Part shown: piece by piece, positions 43,576-55,640 of the stretch
How the letters are laid out: every line of letters begins with the position of its first letter
Position numbering within the stretch: the first letter of the stretch is position 1
Origin: Calendula officinalis
Lineage: Eukaryota > Streptophyta > Magnoliopsida > Asterales > Asteraceae
Reading direction: 5' to 3'
Assembly: GCA_963853835.1 (NCBI GenBank)
Contig: OY970825.1
Span: forward strand, 38,660,908 to 38,724,907
DNA: 64,000 nucleotides
Made by a program: the position numbers and the translations under genes
Notes under the pieces: model-generated
What the model saw: the letters and a program-made list of their open reading frames with translations, nothing else
What the model was told of the DNA's origin: nothing
Databases searched by the model: none

Positions 43576-46500
43576 ATGGCTCGAGACGATTCTCTTCAGT
43601 CAATTAGCACCCAACTAGATGGCAAGAATTATGCCTATTGGAGTTATGTTATGAAAAACTTCTTGCGGGGGAAGAACTTGTGGGGTATTATAACAGGTAC
43701 CAAAAGCAAACCAACAGATGATAAGGCTGCAAATTATGCAACCCTATTAGAAACTTGGGAAACTGAAAAATTGCAAGATCATCACTTGGATTAATAATTC
43801 TGTTCTTCAGTTGATTGGTACACAGTTAGCAAAGTATGACACGGCTAAGGAAGTTTGGGATCAGTTGGATAGATTGTATACTCAATCTAATTTTGCAAAA
43901 TAGTATCAGTTGGAATTTGATATTCGAGCACTTCAACAGGACACTTTAACTGTCCAAGAATTTTATGCTGCTATGTCTGACTTGTGGGATCATCTAGCTC
44001 TTACAGAACCTGCTGACTTGAAGGCTTTTAAGCCTTATATTGATAGAAGGGAAAAGCAGCGTTTGGTTCAATTCTTGATGGCTTTACGTTCAGATTTTGA
44101 AGGTCTGTGTGGCTCTATTTTGCATCGCACTCCACTTCCCTCTGTTGATTCAGTTGTTCACGAGTTGATTGCTGAAGAAACTCGTCTGAAATCTCATGTA
44201 GACAAAGGCTCCAAGACAACAATGCCTACTGTTCTTGCTGTTACTCAGCCAAGACAGTCTTCAAACCGGAACCGGAGCAGAGTTGCTTTTGATGAGTGTA
44301 CCTATTGCAAGAAGAAAAATCATTGGAAGGCTCAGTGCCCCTTGTTGTTGAATAAGGGAAATCAGAAACATAGACAAACCTGTTGTATAGCTTCATTTTC
44401 GTCCTTCTTCCTCAAACTTCAGGCCACCACAGTTTGCTGCTGCTGCACCTTCTTCTGTAGAGGTTGAAACAGATTTTACACCACCATCTGCTCTTGATCC
44501 CCAGATTGTTGAGAAGTTTAAACAGTTCATTGCTGCCAATCCTGCCGCCATGTCAGCATCAATGTCTCAATCAAGTCCATCTACATCCAGCAATTCAGGT
44601 ATACCTTCATCCCTTTGGATATTGGATTCTGGAGCATCCCATCATGTGTCACCACATTTGTCATCTTTTACTTCGTTAACTCCTCGTTCACCCGTATCTG
44701 TTATGTCTGCTAGTGCTACACCTATGTTAGTTGAGGGTGTTGGTTCTATTGCTACCCCATATATATCTCTAATAGATGTTTATCATATTCCTACACTTGC
44801 TTTGAATCTCGTTTCGGTAAGTCAGTTGTGCAAGTCTGGTTGTTTGGTTTATTTTCTTGATTCGATTTGTTGTGTTCAGGATCACTCGCAGAGGGTGATT
44901 GGGATAGGGCGTAGGCTTGGGGATCTCTATGTCCTGGAGCAGCTACATTTTGATGGCATCACTAATGTTGTTGCCTCTAGTGTTGATTTGTCATCTTTTC
45001 GTTTGAGTCATTCATCGTCCGTTTTTTATCCTTGGCATTCTCATTTGGGACATGTGTCAGCTTCACGTTTACAATTTTTGATTTCCACTGGTGTGTTAGG
45101 TTCTTTAAAAACTGATGATATTTCTGATTGTTGTGGTTGTAAACTTGGAAAATTCTCTGCTTTACCTTTTAATAGAAGTGTGACTTGCTATGTTGCTCCA
45201 TTTGACATTGTACATTCTGATGTGTGGGGTCCATCCCCGGTTGCCTCTAAACCGCGCTCAAAATAATATGTTTCTTTTATTGATGATTATACTCGTTATA
45301 CATGGATTTATTTTATGAAGAATAGGTCTGATTTTTTGACAGTATATAACGAATTCCGAGCTCTTATCAAGACTCAGCACTCTGCTGTTATCAAATTTTT
45401 TCGTTGTGATTTAGGAGGTGAATTTACCTCTAATGATTTTAACCAATTATTAGCATCAGATGGCATTGTGCATCAGTCATCCTGCACTGATACACCTCAG
45501 CAAAACGGTGTTGCTGAGAGAAAACATCGGCATCTCCTAGAGACTGCTCGATCATTGTTATTATCAGCTCAAGTTCCTAACTTGTTTTGGGGAGAAGCTG
45601 TTCTTACAACTACGTATGTTGTTAATCGTATCCCTATTGCTCACAACTCGGACAGGTCACCTTATGAAATGTTGTTTGGGCAAACACCTGATTATGCATC
45701 GTTGAGGGTGTTTGGGTGTACATATTTTGTTTTGAAGCCTCATGTGGAGAGAAATAAGTTATCCTCGAAGTCAGCTCTTTGTGTTTTTTGGGATATGGTA
45801 TTGGTCAGAAAGGTTATCGATGTTATGATCCGTCAAATCAAAAGTTATATGTGTCTTGGAATGTTACTTTCTTGGAACATATCCCGTTTTATAGTATCCC
45901 TGTTCAGGCTCATGATGTTACCCGAGAGGAACTTTGTACTATTGATCCCTTTGATATTGATGTTGCTGATCCACCACTGGTTACTGATCCACCCCCGGTT
46001 GCTGATCCACCCCTGGTTGCTGATCCACCACCGGTTGCTCCTCCACCACCGGTTGCTGATCCACCACCGGGGAGGCCTACTCGTAATCGGAAGTCCACAC
46101 AACTTCCTGATTTTGTTTACTCTACTTATTCGTCTGGGTTTGCCTCTTTTATGGCCAATGTTCATCGTCTCGCTGAGTCGTCATCCTACAAAGAGGCTGT
46201 CTCTGATACTCTTTGGCAGACTGCTATGGCTGAGGAACTTGCGGCTCTTTACCAAACACGTACATGGGATTTGGTTCCGCTTCCGCTTAGAAAACGAATG
46301 ATAGGTTGTCGTTGGGTATACAAAATTAAGACAAAATCCGATGGATCAATTGAACGTTATAAAGCCAGACTTGTTGCAAAAGGGTATTCAAAACAGTATG
46401 GTATGGATTATGAGGAAACGTTTGCTCCCGTTGCAAAAATGACGACTGTTCGCACTTTGATTGCAGTTTCCTCAATTCGCCAATGGAAAATCTATTAGAT

Positions 46501-47704
46501 GGATGTCAAGAATGCATTCTTGAATGGTGATCTTCATGAAGAGGTATACATGTCTCCGCCCCCAGGTATTGCTCACAAACCAGGTTAAGTTTGTCACCAC
46601 CGAAAGGCCCTGTATGGTCTCAAACAAGCACCGCGTGCTTGGTTTGAGAAGTTCTCTACAGTCATCATGTCACTTGGTTTTCAACCAAGTAATCATGATT
46701 CGGCTCTTTTTGTTCGATGCACGGATAAAGGTAGAATCCTTCTTTCTTTATATGTTGATGATATGATTATTACTGGTGATGATCATGATGGTATAGAATC
46801 TTTGAAACGTGATTTAGCCCACCGTTTTGCTATGAAGGATTTGGGTTTGCTACGCTATTTCTTGGGCATTGAAGTTGCTCAATCCCCAAAAGGTTACATC
46901 TTATCTCAGACAAAGTATATCTCAGATTTATTTGATCGTGCTCGACTCACGGATAACCGGACAGTTGATACTCCTTTAGAAAGCAATGCTAAGTACTCTC
47001 CAACTGACGGTATTCCTTTATCTGATCCGAGTCTTTATCGTACCATTGTGGGCAGTTTGGTTTATCTCACGGTCACAAGGCCTGATATTGCTCATGCAGT
47101 TCATGTTGTTAGCTAGTTTGTTACTGCTCCCACCAGTGTTCATTGGGGAGTTGTGATGCGTATATTGAGATATCTTCGTGGTACTCAGTTTCGTAGCCTT
47201 GTTCTTCCGTCCTCATCCTCACTTGAGTTACGTGCCTATAATGATGCAGATTGGGATAGTGATGTTTATGACCGTAAATCTACTACTGGGTACTGTATTT
47301 TCCTTGGAGATTCGCTGATTTCATGGAAAAGTAAGAAACAAGATATTGTCTCACGCTCTTCTACAGAGTCTGAGTATCGTGCCATGGCCCTTGCCACTTG
47401 TGAGATTGTTTGATTACGGTGGCTTCTTGCAGATATGGGTGTCCACATTTCGAAGTCTACTCCATTGCATTGTGATAATGAAAGTGCCATATTGATTGCC
47501 AAGAATTCGGTATTTCACGAGCGCACAAAACATATTGAGATTGATTGTCACTTCACTCGTCGTCATCTGCTGCAGGGGACTATCTCGCTTCCGCATATTC
47601 AATCTACCCTGCAGATTGCTAATATGTTCACTAAGTCTTTGACAGCTCCTCGGTTTCACTTTTGGACTGACAAACTCTCAGTGCTTATTAATGTTGCATT
47701 ATGA
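43576..47704 (+). pseudogene. Copia E gag-pol polyprotein, decayed
   Basis: The start MARDDSLQS at 43576 opens a Copia gag (UBN2 capsid, knuckle CTYCKKKNHWKAQC at about 44296-44340). It continues with protease (DSGASHHVS, about 44624), pre-integrase (WHSHLGHVS), integrase DDE core (VHSDVWGPSP, FIDDYTRYTW, TDTPQQNGVAERKHR), RT (KALYGLKQAPRAWF, YVDDMIITGDD about 46756) and RNase H (DRKSTTGYC, IANMFTKSL). Damage: frameshifts near 43790, 44380 and 45785, and in-frame stops at 43901 (TAG), 45264 (TAA), 46496 (TAG), 46586 (TAA), 47114 (TAG) and 47411 (TGA). It cannot make a working polyprotein. Confidence 0.92.
45961..46073 (+). repeat. 18-bp minisatellite encoding Ala-Asp-Pro-Pro-Pro-Val repeats
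   Basis: About six copies of GTTGCTGATCCACCACCG-type units lie in the linker between integrase and RT of Copia E. They expand a proline-rich spacer without breaking the frame. Confidence 0.88.
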
Positions 47705-47706
47705 GT

Positions 47707-47717
47707 TTGAGGGGGGA
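47707..47717 (+). promoter_or_regulatory. Copia E polypurine tract
   Basis: GAGGGGGGA lies just before the 3' LTR and after the RNase H stop codon, as expected for the plus-strand primer. Confidence 0.88.
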
Positions 47718-47874
47718 TGTTAGCATATTAGTTTTATTGGGTTTATTAGTTGGGCCTTATGTCTAGCCCATTAAGTAATTTAGCCTTACTATATATTGAT
47801 TGACTTGTTTATTGTATTATAACTTACCTTTTGATATTTTCTGTGAAACCCTAGCCTCCTTTTGTAAGTTCTCA
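47718..47874 (+). repeat. Copia E 3' LTR
   Basis: It is the 157-bp partner of 34274-34430, followed by the target duplication ACCGT at 47875-47879. Confidence 0.95.
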
Positions 47875-47879
47875 ACCGT

Positions 47880-48343
47880 AAACGTACATCTATGATCATT
47901 TGATCAAACATACACTACCACAAATATATAAAACTTAATGATTATATATCCCAAGGCGTAAAAATAATGAAATTTGTTGAATGTATAAATGCTTAAAAAT
48001 TATACGTTTATGTAAATGTAAGCATCTGCGGATCTAGAAATTTGAGTTAGTGGTAAAAAGTTACTTTGCAGTAGCATAAGTGCATAACGATGGCAAAACA
48101 ACCATATAAGCACAACAAAACAATCATTAAAATACACCAAAACAACCATAAAATAGTGTCAAAGTATTCTACTATAATTATTGTCAGTACTATTTATATA
48201 ACCTTGTATTTTCGTATGCGTTCAAATATTTAAAACAAAAGCCGATCTAAATGGATATTTCTTTTTAAGTGAACAAATTATTATTTAAAACAAAATCCGT
48301 TTTAATGGATATTTGTTTCATGTAAACAAATTATTATTTAAAA
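47880..48343. other. Intergenic AT-rich stretch with a small duplication
   Basis: No gene is seen. A block ending AACAAATTATTATTTAAAA occurs twice (about 48249-48287 and 48303-48342). Confidence 0.55.
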
Positions 48344-48769
48344 GGCTTGTAGTCTAGTGGTATTGATGTACTTCCTCCGTATCAAAATAAGTGACACAAA
48401 TTGTCTTACACGCTTTTTGAGGTAAAAAATTAAAGTAGAGGTTAAAATATATTAAAGTACATAGTTAGTGGAGATTGGGTCCCACTTTTCTTGAATAAAG
48501 TGATATTAATGAGTTTTAAATGTAAAAGTAATGATATAAAGGTAATTTCACTTTATTAAAGTGGATATTTAGTGGGTATGGGTCCCATTATTTTTACTAA
48601 ATAAAGAAAGTTTTCAAAATGTGTCACTTATTTTGATACACCCTAAAATGGAAAGTGTGTCACTTATTTTGATACGGAGGAAGTATATGATATTACCCAT
48701 AAACCTATACGTCGTGGGTTTAAGCCTCAATAGGGGCAAATGGAGGAGTTGTTAAAAAAACAAAAAAAA
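48344..48769 (+). mobile_element. Short tRNA-derived SINE-like repeat, interrupted by a MITE
   Basis: TAGTCTAGTGG (48350-48360) fits the pol III A box exactly. GGTTTAAGCC (48717-48726) resembles the B box with two C/T- and G/A-type differences. A tail of A-rich sequence (about 48752-48768) follows. Removing the MITE at 48371-48683 leaves a unit of about 110 bp with 41 bases between the boxes, so the MITE landed between them. It is too damaged to be a tRNA gene. Confidence 0.55.
48371..48683. mobile_element. Stowaway-type MITE (313 bp)
   Basis: CTTCCTCCGTATCAAAATAA at the left is inverted at the right (TTATTTTGATACGGAGGAAG), flanked by TA (48369-48370, 48684-48685). This is the best-preserved copy of a family also found at 18474, 22079 and 29588. 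Confidence 0.95.
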
Positions 48770-49511
48770 CCATTTTCAGTGTAGCATAGTTCTAAAAAGT
48801 AAAAAGAATTTGAAGAATTAATTTATATGGGCCCGATCCAGTAGAGGTGCCAGTCTAGTATGGGCTCTGGCTATAACCATTCAAGTCCATCAATTTAGGT
48901 CAGATTTAAAGCACAAGGCCAAATTTTTCTGTTATTAAAATTTGTCGCACAAACCTATTTAGTACGTAATTATCATTACGTGTTCATAATATATCCGTAG
49001 ATAAGTCATCATATAACATTTTTAGTTACAAAATACACCAAAAAAAAAATATTATTAGATTAACTAAGTAGTAAAGAAACTCAAAGCAATTATACATGCG
49101 GTAGAAATGTGGAAAATAAGAGGTTAATATTTGATTGAGGGTGTGTTGTAGAATTTTTTTTCTTTAACAATGCAATATGTATTCTTTAAACTACTCTTAA
49201 ATCTTAACAATGCAATATGTATTCTTTAAACTACTCTTAAATCTTATATGATTTACAGCAGGACTCGGATCATGACCACATGTTCAATTCCAATATGTTC
49301 AACTATTACATTGATTACAGTGCTCTACGAATGTCAACTGTATTAGTTGTTACGGATCGGATCGGATCTAGAACCGACATGGATGAACCCGAACCTGAAA
49401 CACCCGAGACCCAATTTCAGAGGATTAGTAGACCCGAGAACGGAACCATTTTATACAATATGCTCCCGTTTCAGTTCCGAGTTTGGTTCTATACCCGATG
49501 TACTTGGACCC
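48770..49511. other. Intergenic stretch before Copia C
   Basis: No gene is supported. A small ORF (49280-49618) runs through a GC-richer segment (49320-49505) and into the Copia C LTR; it has no recognised domain and its last part is LTR sequence. The segment may be a truncated older repeat into which Copia C inserted. Confidence 0.5.
49161..49240. repeat. Perfect 40-bp tandem duplication
   Basis: Two consecutive 40-bp units (about 49161-49200 and 49201-49240) sharing TTAACAATGCAATATG are identical except at their first bases. Confidence 0.92.
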
Positions 49512-49992
49512 TGTTGGGATATAAGCATTCTACTACTGAGGCTGCAGTTAGTACTGATGAAGAGTTTATGAAGTTAGTACTGATGGGGCAGAAAAGCAAG
49601 AATACCACTGATGATTGATCTACTACTGATGGGTGCGAATACTACTGACGTTCATATATGGTGCAGATCGTATCCGAGATCTTCGTAGAGTTAGTTTATA
49701 ATGTTTATCTTTTGTAAATTCAATTCTAATCGTATCCTAGAATAACTAGGTTAAATGTTTAGGCTTCAAGGACTATTATATATAGTTCCTTACGAATTGT
49801 AAACGTACGTGTGTATTATCGATCATTAATATACATTGAAGCTTTTTGTGATAAACTGTGTTCTTGATATTTCTTATTCGATTACAGTTTACATTGTTCT
49901 TAATCAAATAACAAGAGTGTTAATCCGCTGTAACTTCTCTTTGTTAGTAGATCTGTGATTCAATAACTTGTTTAAGTTATTCGATCCTAACA
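49512..49992 (+). repeat. Copia C 5' LTR (481 bp)
   Basis: It begins TGTTGGGATATAAGC and ends CGATCCTAACA, and it matches the Copia B LTR. TACTACTG occurs three times in its first 150 bp, among further TACTGATG words. The preceding five bases are GGACC; a partner target duplication is not in the window. Confidence 0.9.
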
Positions 49993-49994
49993 AG

Positions 49995-50006
49995 TGGTAT
50001 CAGAGC
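49995..50006 (+). promoter_or_regulatory. Copia C primer-binding site
   Basis: TGGTATCAGAGC lies two bases after the LTR end, complementary to initiator Met-tRNA. Confidence 0.93.
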
Positions 50007-50076
50007 ATAAAGGTTCTAGATATACGAATTAAGGACATCAAAAAGTTTCATATTTTCGAAACAAAAATTGTTAATC

Positions 50077-52490
50077 ATGTCTAATAACAATGAAAGCGCA
50101 CAGACAAATAAAATCCCAATTCTCACTCCCAACAACTTTGGGATGTGGAAAAAACAGAATCAAGCAATACATGCTTATTACTGATTATTCCATATGGGAA
50201 GTTGTTCTTGAAGGCAACAAAACCATTCAGACTCAAATCACAAGCTCATCAACCGAATCTGACAAACTCAAGAGTGACAAAGAAAAGAAGGACTGAGGAA
50301 TCGAACTAAAAGCCTTAAGTACTCTTTTGCTTGCTATTCCCAATGACTATCAATATTTATTTGTTGAATATGATGATGCTAAGAAACTATGGCAGGCTTT
50401 GGAGAAAAGGTTTGTTGGCACCAAAAGTACTAAAAGAAACATGAAGTCTGTTTTGAAGCAAGACTTTGAAAACTTCAAAGGACAGGAGATGATGTCACAA
50501 GTTTTTGATCGATTCAATAAACTTATTGGTGAACTCAACCAAGTTGGAGTTAAACCAGACAATGATGATGTCAACAAAAAGTTTCTCAGATCTCATGGTG
50601 AAGAATGGTCTATGTATACTGTTATATATAGACAAGGAGATGCATTGGAAGAGAAAGAGCTAGATGAACTGTACAATGAACTAAGAGTGTATGAATCCGA
50701 GGTAAGTCATAAAACTCCTACTTTACCTTCAAACAATGCTGCTTTTGTGTCTAGTACAGGAACAGGTCAAGATGTTGCAACTGGAAATAATGTAGACATT
50801 GAAGATGTAGCAACAGAATCCTTCTTTACTAGTCATGTACACACTGCATTGATTAGTGAAGATTTGGAACAACGCAATCCTGATGATCTGGAAGAGATGG
50901 ACATCAAATGGCAGATGGAAATGCTGAGTTTAAGAACTAAAAAATTTCTCAAAAGAACTGGCAGACAAAAGCTGTCCTACAACAAAGGTGATCGTGCTGG
51001 ATTTGACAAAACCAAAGTCAAATGCTACAACTGCAATAATCTTGGTCACTTTGCTAGAGAATGTCCTAGCATAGATCAAAGATCAAATTATAACAAAAAC
51101 AGCACTTTCAAATTCAACTGCATTGGTATCTCAAGAGGGTCAAGGTTATGACTGGAGCTTTCAAGCAGAGGAACATGCTCAAAACCAAGCTCTTATGGCC
51201 TTCACTGATTCTACTAATGAGGTACATTCTAAATCCTGCACTCCTGAATGCATTAAAGCATATAAAGAATTAGAAAAACTTAACAAAGAAACTCTTGATG
51301 AGATGATTTTAAATAGAAATAGAAGAATTGAATTTAATGGTTGTATAGCTGATCTTGAAAATCAAATCAAAATCTATAAAATAACAGATCAAAAGATAAA
51401 AGATGAATTATTACAAACAACTTATGATAAAGAACATGTTGAGTTAAAATTAAAAGAAACTCTAATTAAATTAGAAGAATGTCAATTGGAATTAGAACAA
51501 AATAAATTAACTATTAAAAAGTTTGAAAGAAGTTCTAAAATAATTGATGAATTAACCAGTAATCAAACCACTGAGAAAGTTGTTCATGCGGTTGGATATC
51601 ATGCAGTTCCACCTCCAACTAATTTTATTCATCCTCTTAAGTCAAGCTCAGAAAGAAATTTAAATGAATTAAAATTAGAAAGTCAAACTGAAACCAGTAA
51701 TGATTCATCTGATGATGATCAAACAATTAATTCAAATGATACAAGTTTTCATACCACACAAAGTCAAACTGAATCCCCTAAATATAATTCAGAAAACATA
51801 CCAACTATTTTAAGAAGGGGAAATCAAAGAAATTTAAACCAATTAAAAGAACAAAGAAAACCTGAAGGTGCTAAACAAACAAAATTATCATGTTTAATCT
51901 GTAACAAAGTTAATCACTTAGCAAAGGATTGTCACTTCAATCCAATCAACTGCAAAGAATTTAAAGAATTCGAAGAAAACAAAGAAAAACTAAAAGAACT
52001 GAAATTAAAACAAACTGAAGAAGCTAAATAGATTAAAACTCCACATGTTGAAGTCCCCAAATTTGGAAGAACTGCACAAAGATTTATGCAAAATATCAGG
52101 CATGGAAGTCCTAACAGAAGCAATTATTTCAAAAATAATGGAAAACAAAATCAATTTCAAAGATATTCAAAATTTTCAAACATCAGTAGGAACTACTCCA
52201 GGTTTACTACTAGTAAAAACCATAATTACAATGTTGTCGGTACAATTACCAAAATACTACTGATTATGTTAAAAACTCATATTACCCAAATACTACTGGT
52301 CCATCAGTAGTAAAATACTCAAAAGCCAAAAACTACGGGTATAAACATAGGTCAGTAGTAAAACAAAATAACAGTAATAAACAACAAATGAAAACCAAAC
52401 CTACATTCAAAGCTCATAAAATTCATAAATATTACTCTTCAAAGGATGAACCCAAGACAAAACAAGCTTGGGTTCCCAAAATTAACTAAT
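50077..52490 (+). pseudogene. Copia C gag (capsid, two Cys/His knuckles, coiled coil), frameshifted
   Basis: The start MSNNNESAQ at 50077 matches Copia B. An extra A in a run near 50150 shifts the frame. A TGA at 50294-50296 and shifts near 51120 follow, and a TAG at 52029-52031 replaces the Gln codon that Copia B keeps. Domains are the UBN2-type capsid (to about 50640), knuckle CYNCNNLGHFAREC (51023-51064), coiled coil (51260-51560) and a second cluster CNKVNHLAKDC (about 51901-51933). Gag would package element RNA. Confidence 0.88.
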
Positions 52491-52503
52491 CCATCTATTT
52501 TAT

Positions 52504-53760
52504 GTGCAGAGCATTCAGATCCCTGAAGAAGGAAGAACATGGCACATTGATAGTGGATGCTCTAGGCACATGACTGGAAATCTTCAAATTCTTAGAAATT
52601 TCAAGTCCTTTGAAGATGGATATGTTGCTTTTGGTGAAAATCCAAGAGGTGGTAGGATTACAGGTAACGGTACAGTATCAAATGGTAAGATTACTTTTGA
52701 TGATGTATTTTATGTTGCTGAGCTTAAGTATAATCTGGTTAGTGTCTCACAAGTATGTGATAAAAAGAACAAAATTCTTTTTACAGATACAAAGTGCATC
52801 ATTAATTCTCCTGACTTTATTTTAAATGAAAATTTGTTGTTTTAAGAACTCCAAGGAGAAACAATGTGTATTGCTTGGATATAGGGGGAGAACTCATTTC
52901 TTCAAATGAGATCAACTATTTTATATCTAAGGCAAACACAAATGAATCAGAACTCTGGCATAGGAGGATGTGTCACACAAATTTTAAAAATATGAATAAT
53001 TTAGTCAAAAAGAATTTAGTAGTTGGATTACCACAAAAAGAATTTATGTGTGATCATCACTATGTTGCATGCCTGAAAGGTAAGCAACACAAGACTTCTC
53101 ATAAGACCAAAGCAATTAACTCTATTTCTAACCCTTTGCAGCTCTTACATATGGACCTATTTGGACCTACAAATGTAATGAGTATTGGAAAGAAACAATA
53201 TTGTCTTGTTATTACTGATGATTTTTCCAGGTATACTTGGGTTTTTTTCTTAGGACCAAATATGAAACAAGTGAGATCATAAGGAATCTGATAGTCAAAC
53301 TGGAAAATACAAGAGATCTCAGAGTGAAAGCCATTATATGTGATAATGGCACAGAGTCTAAAAATGCTAACTTAATTACTTTTTGTGATCTTAAGGGTAT
53401 TGACAGGAAGTACAACTCACCAAGAACTCCACAACAAAATGGTGTAGCTGAAAGAAGAAATAGAACAATCAATGAAGCAGCCAGATCCATGCTTGCAGAC
53501 TCAAAATTACCAATAACTTTTTGGGCTGAAGCTGTTAATACTGCCTGCTATATTCAAAACAAAGTATTAATAGTTAAGCCTCATTTTAAAACACCTTATG
53601 AACTTTTTAATAAAAGAAAACCTTCAATAAATTTCTTAAAATCATTTGGTTGTCCTTGTACAATTTTAATTACAAGAGAACAAATTGGTTAGTTTGACTG
53701 CAAATCAGATGATGGAATCTTTGTAGGATCCTCAACCCAAAGCAAATCATACAGAGTGTT
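52504..53760 (+). pseudogene. Copia C protease and integrase, frameshifted
   Basis: Protease DSGCSRHMTGN lies at about 52549-52580. The frame is lost by one base near 52840 relative to Copia B. Pre-integrase (LWHRRMCHTNF) and the integrase core (HMDLFGPT, ITDDFSRYTW, CDNGTESKN, RTPQQNGVAERRNRT) follow, with another shift near 53250. A TAG at 53690 interrupts the C-terminal part (FDCKSDDGIFVG). Confidence 0.87.
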
Positions 53761-54342
53761 CAACAAAAGACTAAGGATCATTGAAGAAAGTGTAAATGTA
53801 TCCTGTAATGAAAACCTAATGAACGAACAAGGAAATGGTCCAGATTGGTTATTCAATATTGATAATCTAACCAAATCGTTTGATGTCATTTATGATTGTA
53901 ATGCAGGAGAGTCAAACAATCAAAATCAACAAGGAGGATCATCATCATTCAATGGCAGTCAAGACATAATGAAATATATCCTGTTAATACTGATCCCACA
54001 GTTAATACTGAGGACAGTAGTAACTCAGATAACCCTAGCAATCTTGATTCCAGTAACAACTCAAATTTACACGACACTACTGATCCCAGTAGTAATTCAG
54101 AAACTCAAACTAATGATGATGAACCAAGCAATAATGATGTCAGTACCAACAATGAACCACTTGAACTAAACGAAAATCATGTTACTACTGATACCAGCAA
54201 CAATGAAGAATCTCAACAAAATACAGAAAATCAAGAAGAAACATGGACAGATGATCAAATCCCTAAATCCAATGAGTCAAACCTTGATAGTCAATTACTT
54301 GTTGACAAAGTTCCTAGTTCCAGAACTGAAAAGAATCATCCT
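53756..54342 (+). pseudogene. Copia C linker between integrase and RT
   Basis: An Asn/Ser/Asp-rich acidic linker readable across a frame change near 53970. TACTACTG and CAGTAGTA words occur four times here, so the same short word enters the coding region. It ends at a new open frame starting 54343. Confidence 0.7.
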
Positions 54343-55640
54343 TTGGACCAAGTCCTAAGTGATGTCAACTCAAATATGCATACAAGAAGCAAATTCAATT
54401 CATCATTAATTACAAACATCTGTAATATAAGTCTAATTTCTAATGAATGTATGTATGAATGTTTTCTATCACATGAAGAACCTAAAAAGATTCAACAAGC
54501 AATGAAAGATTCAAATTGGACTATAGCAATGCAAGAAGAACTTCTCCAATTCAAATTACAAGCTGTGTGGACACTTGTACCTCTACCAAAAGGAAAAAGG
54601 CCCATTGGAACAAGATGGATCTTCAGAAACAAGAAAGATGAAAGAGGTATAGTGATCAAAATCAAAGCAAGACTTGTAGCCCAAGGATACACTCAAGAAG
54701 AAGGAATAGACTATGATGAAGTATATGCACCTGTTGCCAGAATTGAAGCAATAAGGATCTTTCTGGCATATGCTTCATTCAAGAAAATTAAAGTCTATCA
54801 AATGGATGTGAATAGTGCATTCCTTTATGAGAAAATTGAAGAAAAAGTCTATGCATGTCAACCTCCAGGATTTGAAGATCCTGAACATGATGACTATGTG
54901 TACAAACTAAACAAAGCTCTATATGGCCTTCATCAGGCACCAAGAGCTTGGTATCACACATTATCATCATATTTATTGAAGAACAACTTCAAAAGAGGTG
55001 CAATTGATAAAACTCTGTTTACAAGAAAAGTCAAAGATGATATACTACTGGTCCAGATATATGTGGATGATATCATCTTTGGTTCAACAAATGATCAATT
55101 GTGTAAAGAGTTTGAAGAATTAATTCACATCAAATTCAAGATGAGCTCAATGGGTCCAATGAACCTCTTTCTTGGACTCCAAATCAATCAAAGATCAGAT
55201 GGTATTTTGATTAATCAATCAAAATATGTCAGAGACATCTTAGAAAAGTTTGCAATGAAAGACTGCAAAAGTGCAAGCACACCAATGGAAACACACAAAC
55301 ACCTACATCCTGATGTTGAGGGGGAGGATGTAGATGAACATCTATATAGATCAATGATAGGCTCTTTAATGTATTTAACTGTATCAAGACCTGACATTAT
55401 GTATAGTGTTTGTGTATGTGCCAGGTATCAAGCAAGAGCTAAGGAGCTACATTTTCAAGCTGTCAAAAGAATCTTCAGATACTTGAAGGGAAAACCCTCT
55501 CCTGGTCTTTGGTATCCACATGACTCACCATTTGAACTCATAGCCTACACAGATAGTGACTATGGTGGTGAATGTCAAGATAGAAAATCTACTACTGGTG
55601 GATGTCAATTCTTTGGATTTGGTGTCATGGCAATGCAAGA
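54343..55640 (+). pseudogene. Copia C reverse transcriptase and RNase H start, truncated
   Basis: The frame carries RT with WTLVPLPKGK, RWIFRNKKD, YQMDVNSAFL, KALYGLHQAPRAWY and catalytic YVDDIIFGSTN (about 55060-55092), then RNase H up to DRKSTTGGCQF. Near 55615 a one-base shift hides the conserved SWQCK, which is still readable in the next frame just before 55640. There the Copia D LTR starts; the residues after it in the predicted ORF come from that LTR. Confidence 0.9.

Larger units (their letters stand above)
34274..47874 (+). mobile_element. Copia E, short-LTR Ty1/Copia element, split by a Gypsy insertion
   Basis: Both LTRs (157 bp) and the 5-bp target duplication ACCGT (34269-34273, 47875-47879) are present, so both ends are known. 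Order is LTR, primer site, leader, gag, protease, integrase, RT, RNase H, purine tract, LTR. The RT box LYVDDMIITGDD and the short LTRs suggest the Ivana/Ale group, tentatively. The two LTRs differ at nine of 157 positions by my count, so this is a much older insertion than the Gypsy element it contains (34626-43063). Confidence 0.93.
49512..55640 (+). mobile_element. Copia C, Sirevirus-type element, cut in RNase H by Copia D
   Basis: The order on the plus strand is LTR (49512-49992), primer site, gag, protease, integrase, RT and the start of RNase H. At 55641 the LTR of Copia D begins inside the RNase H frame. The rest of C and its 3' LTR are beyond the right edge or lost. It is the same family as Copia B, and the two lie in opposite orientation about 33 kb apart. 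Confidence 0.9.

Noticed and set aside
45845..46165. Antisense ORFs with Trp/Gly-rich repeats
   Set aside because: They mirror the 18-bp Pro-rich minisatellite of Copia E.
52045..52310. Two overlapping ORFs after the Copia C gag
   Set aside because: They are fragments of the gag tail in shifted frames, not separate genes.
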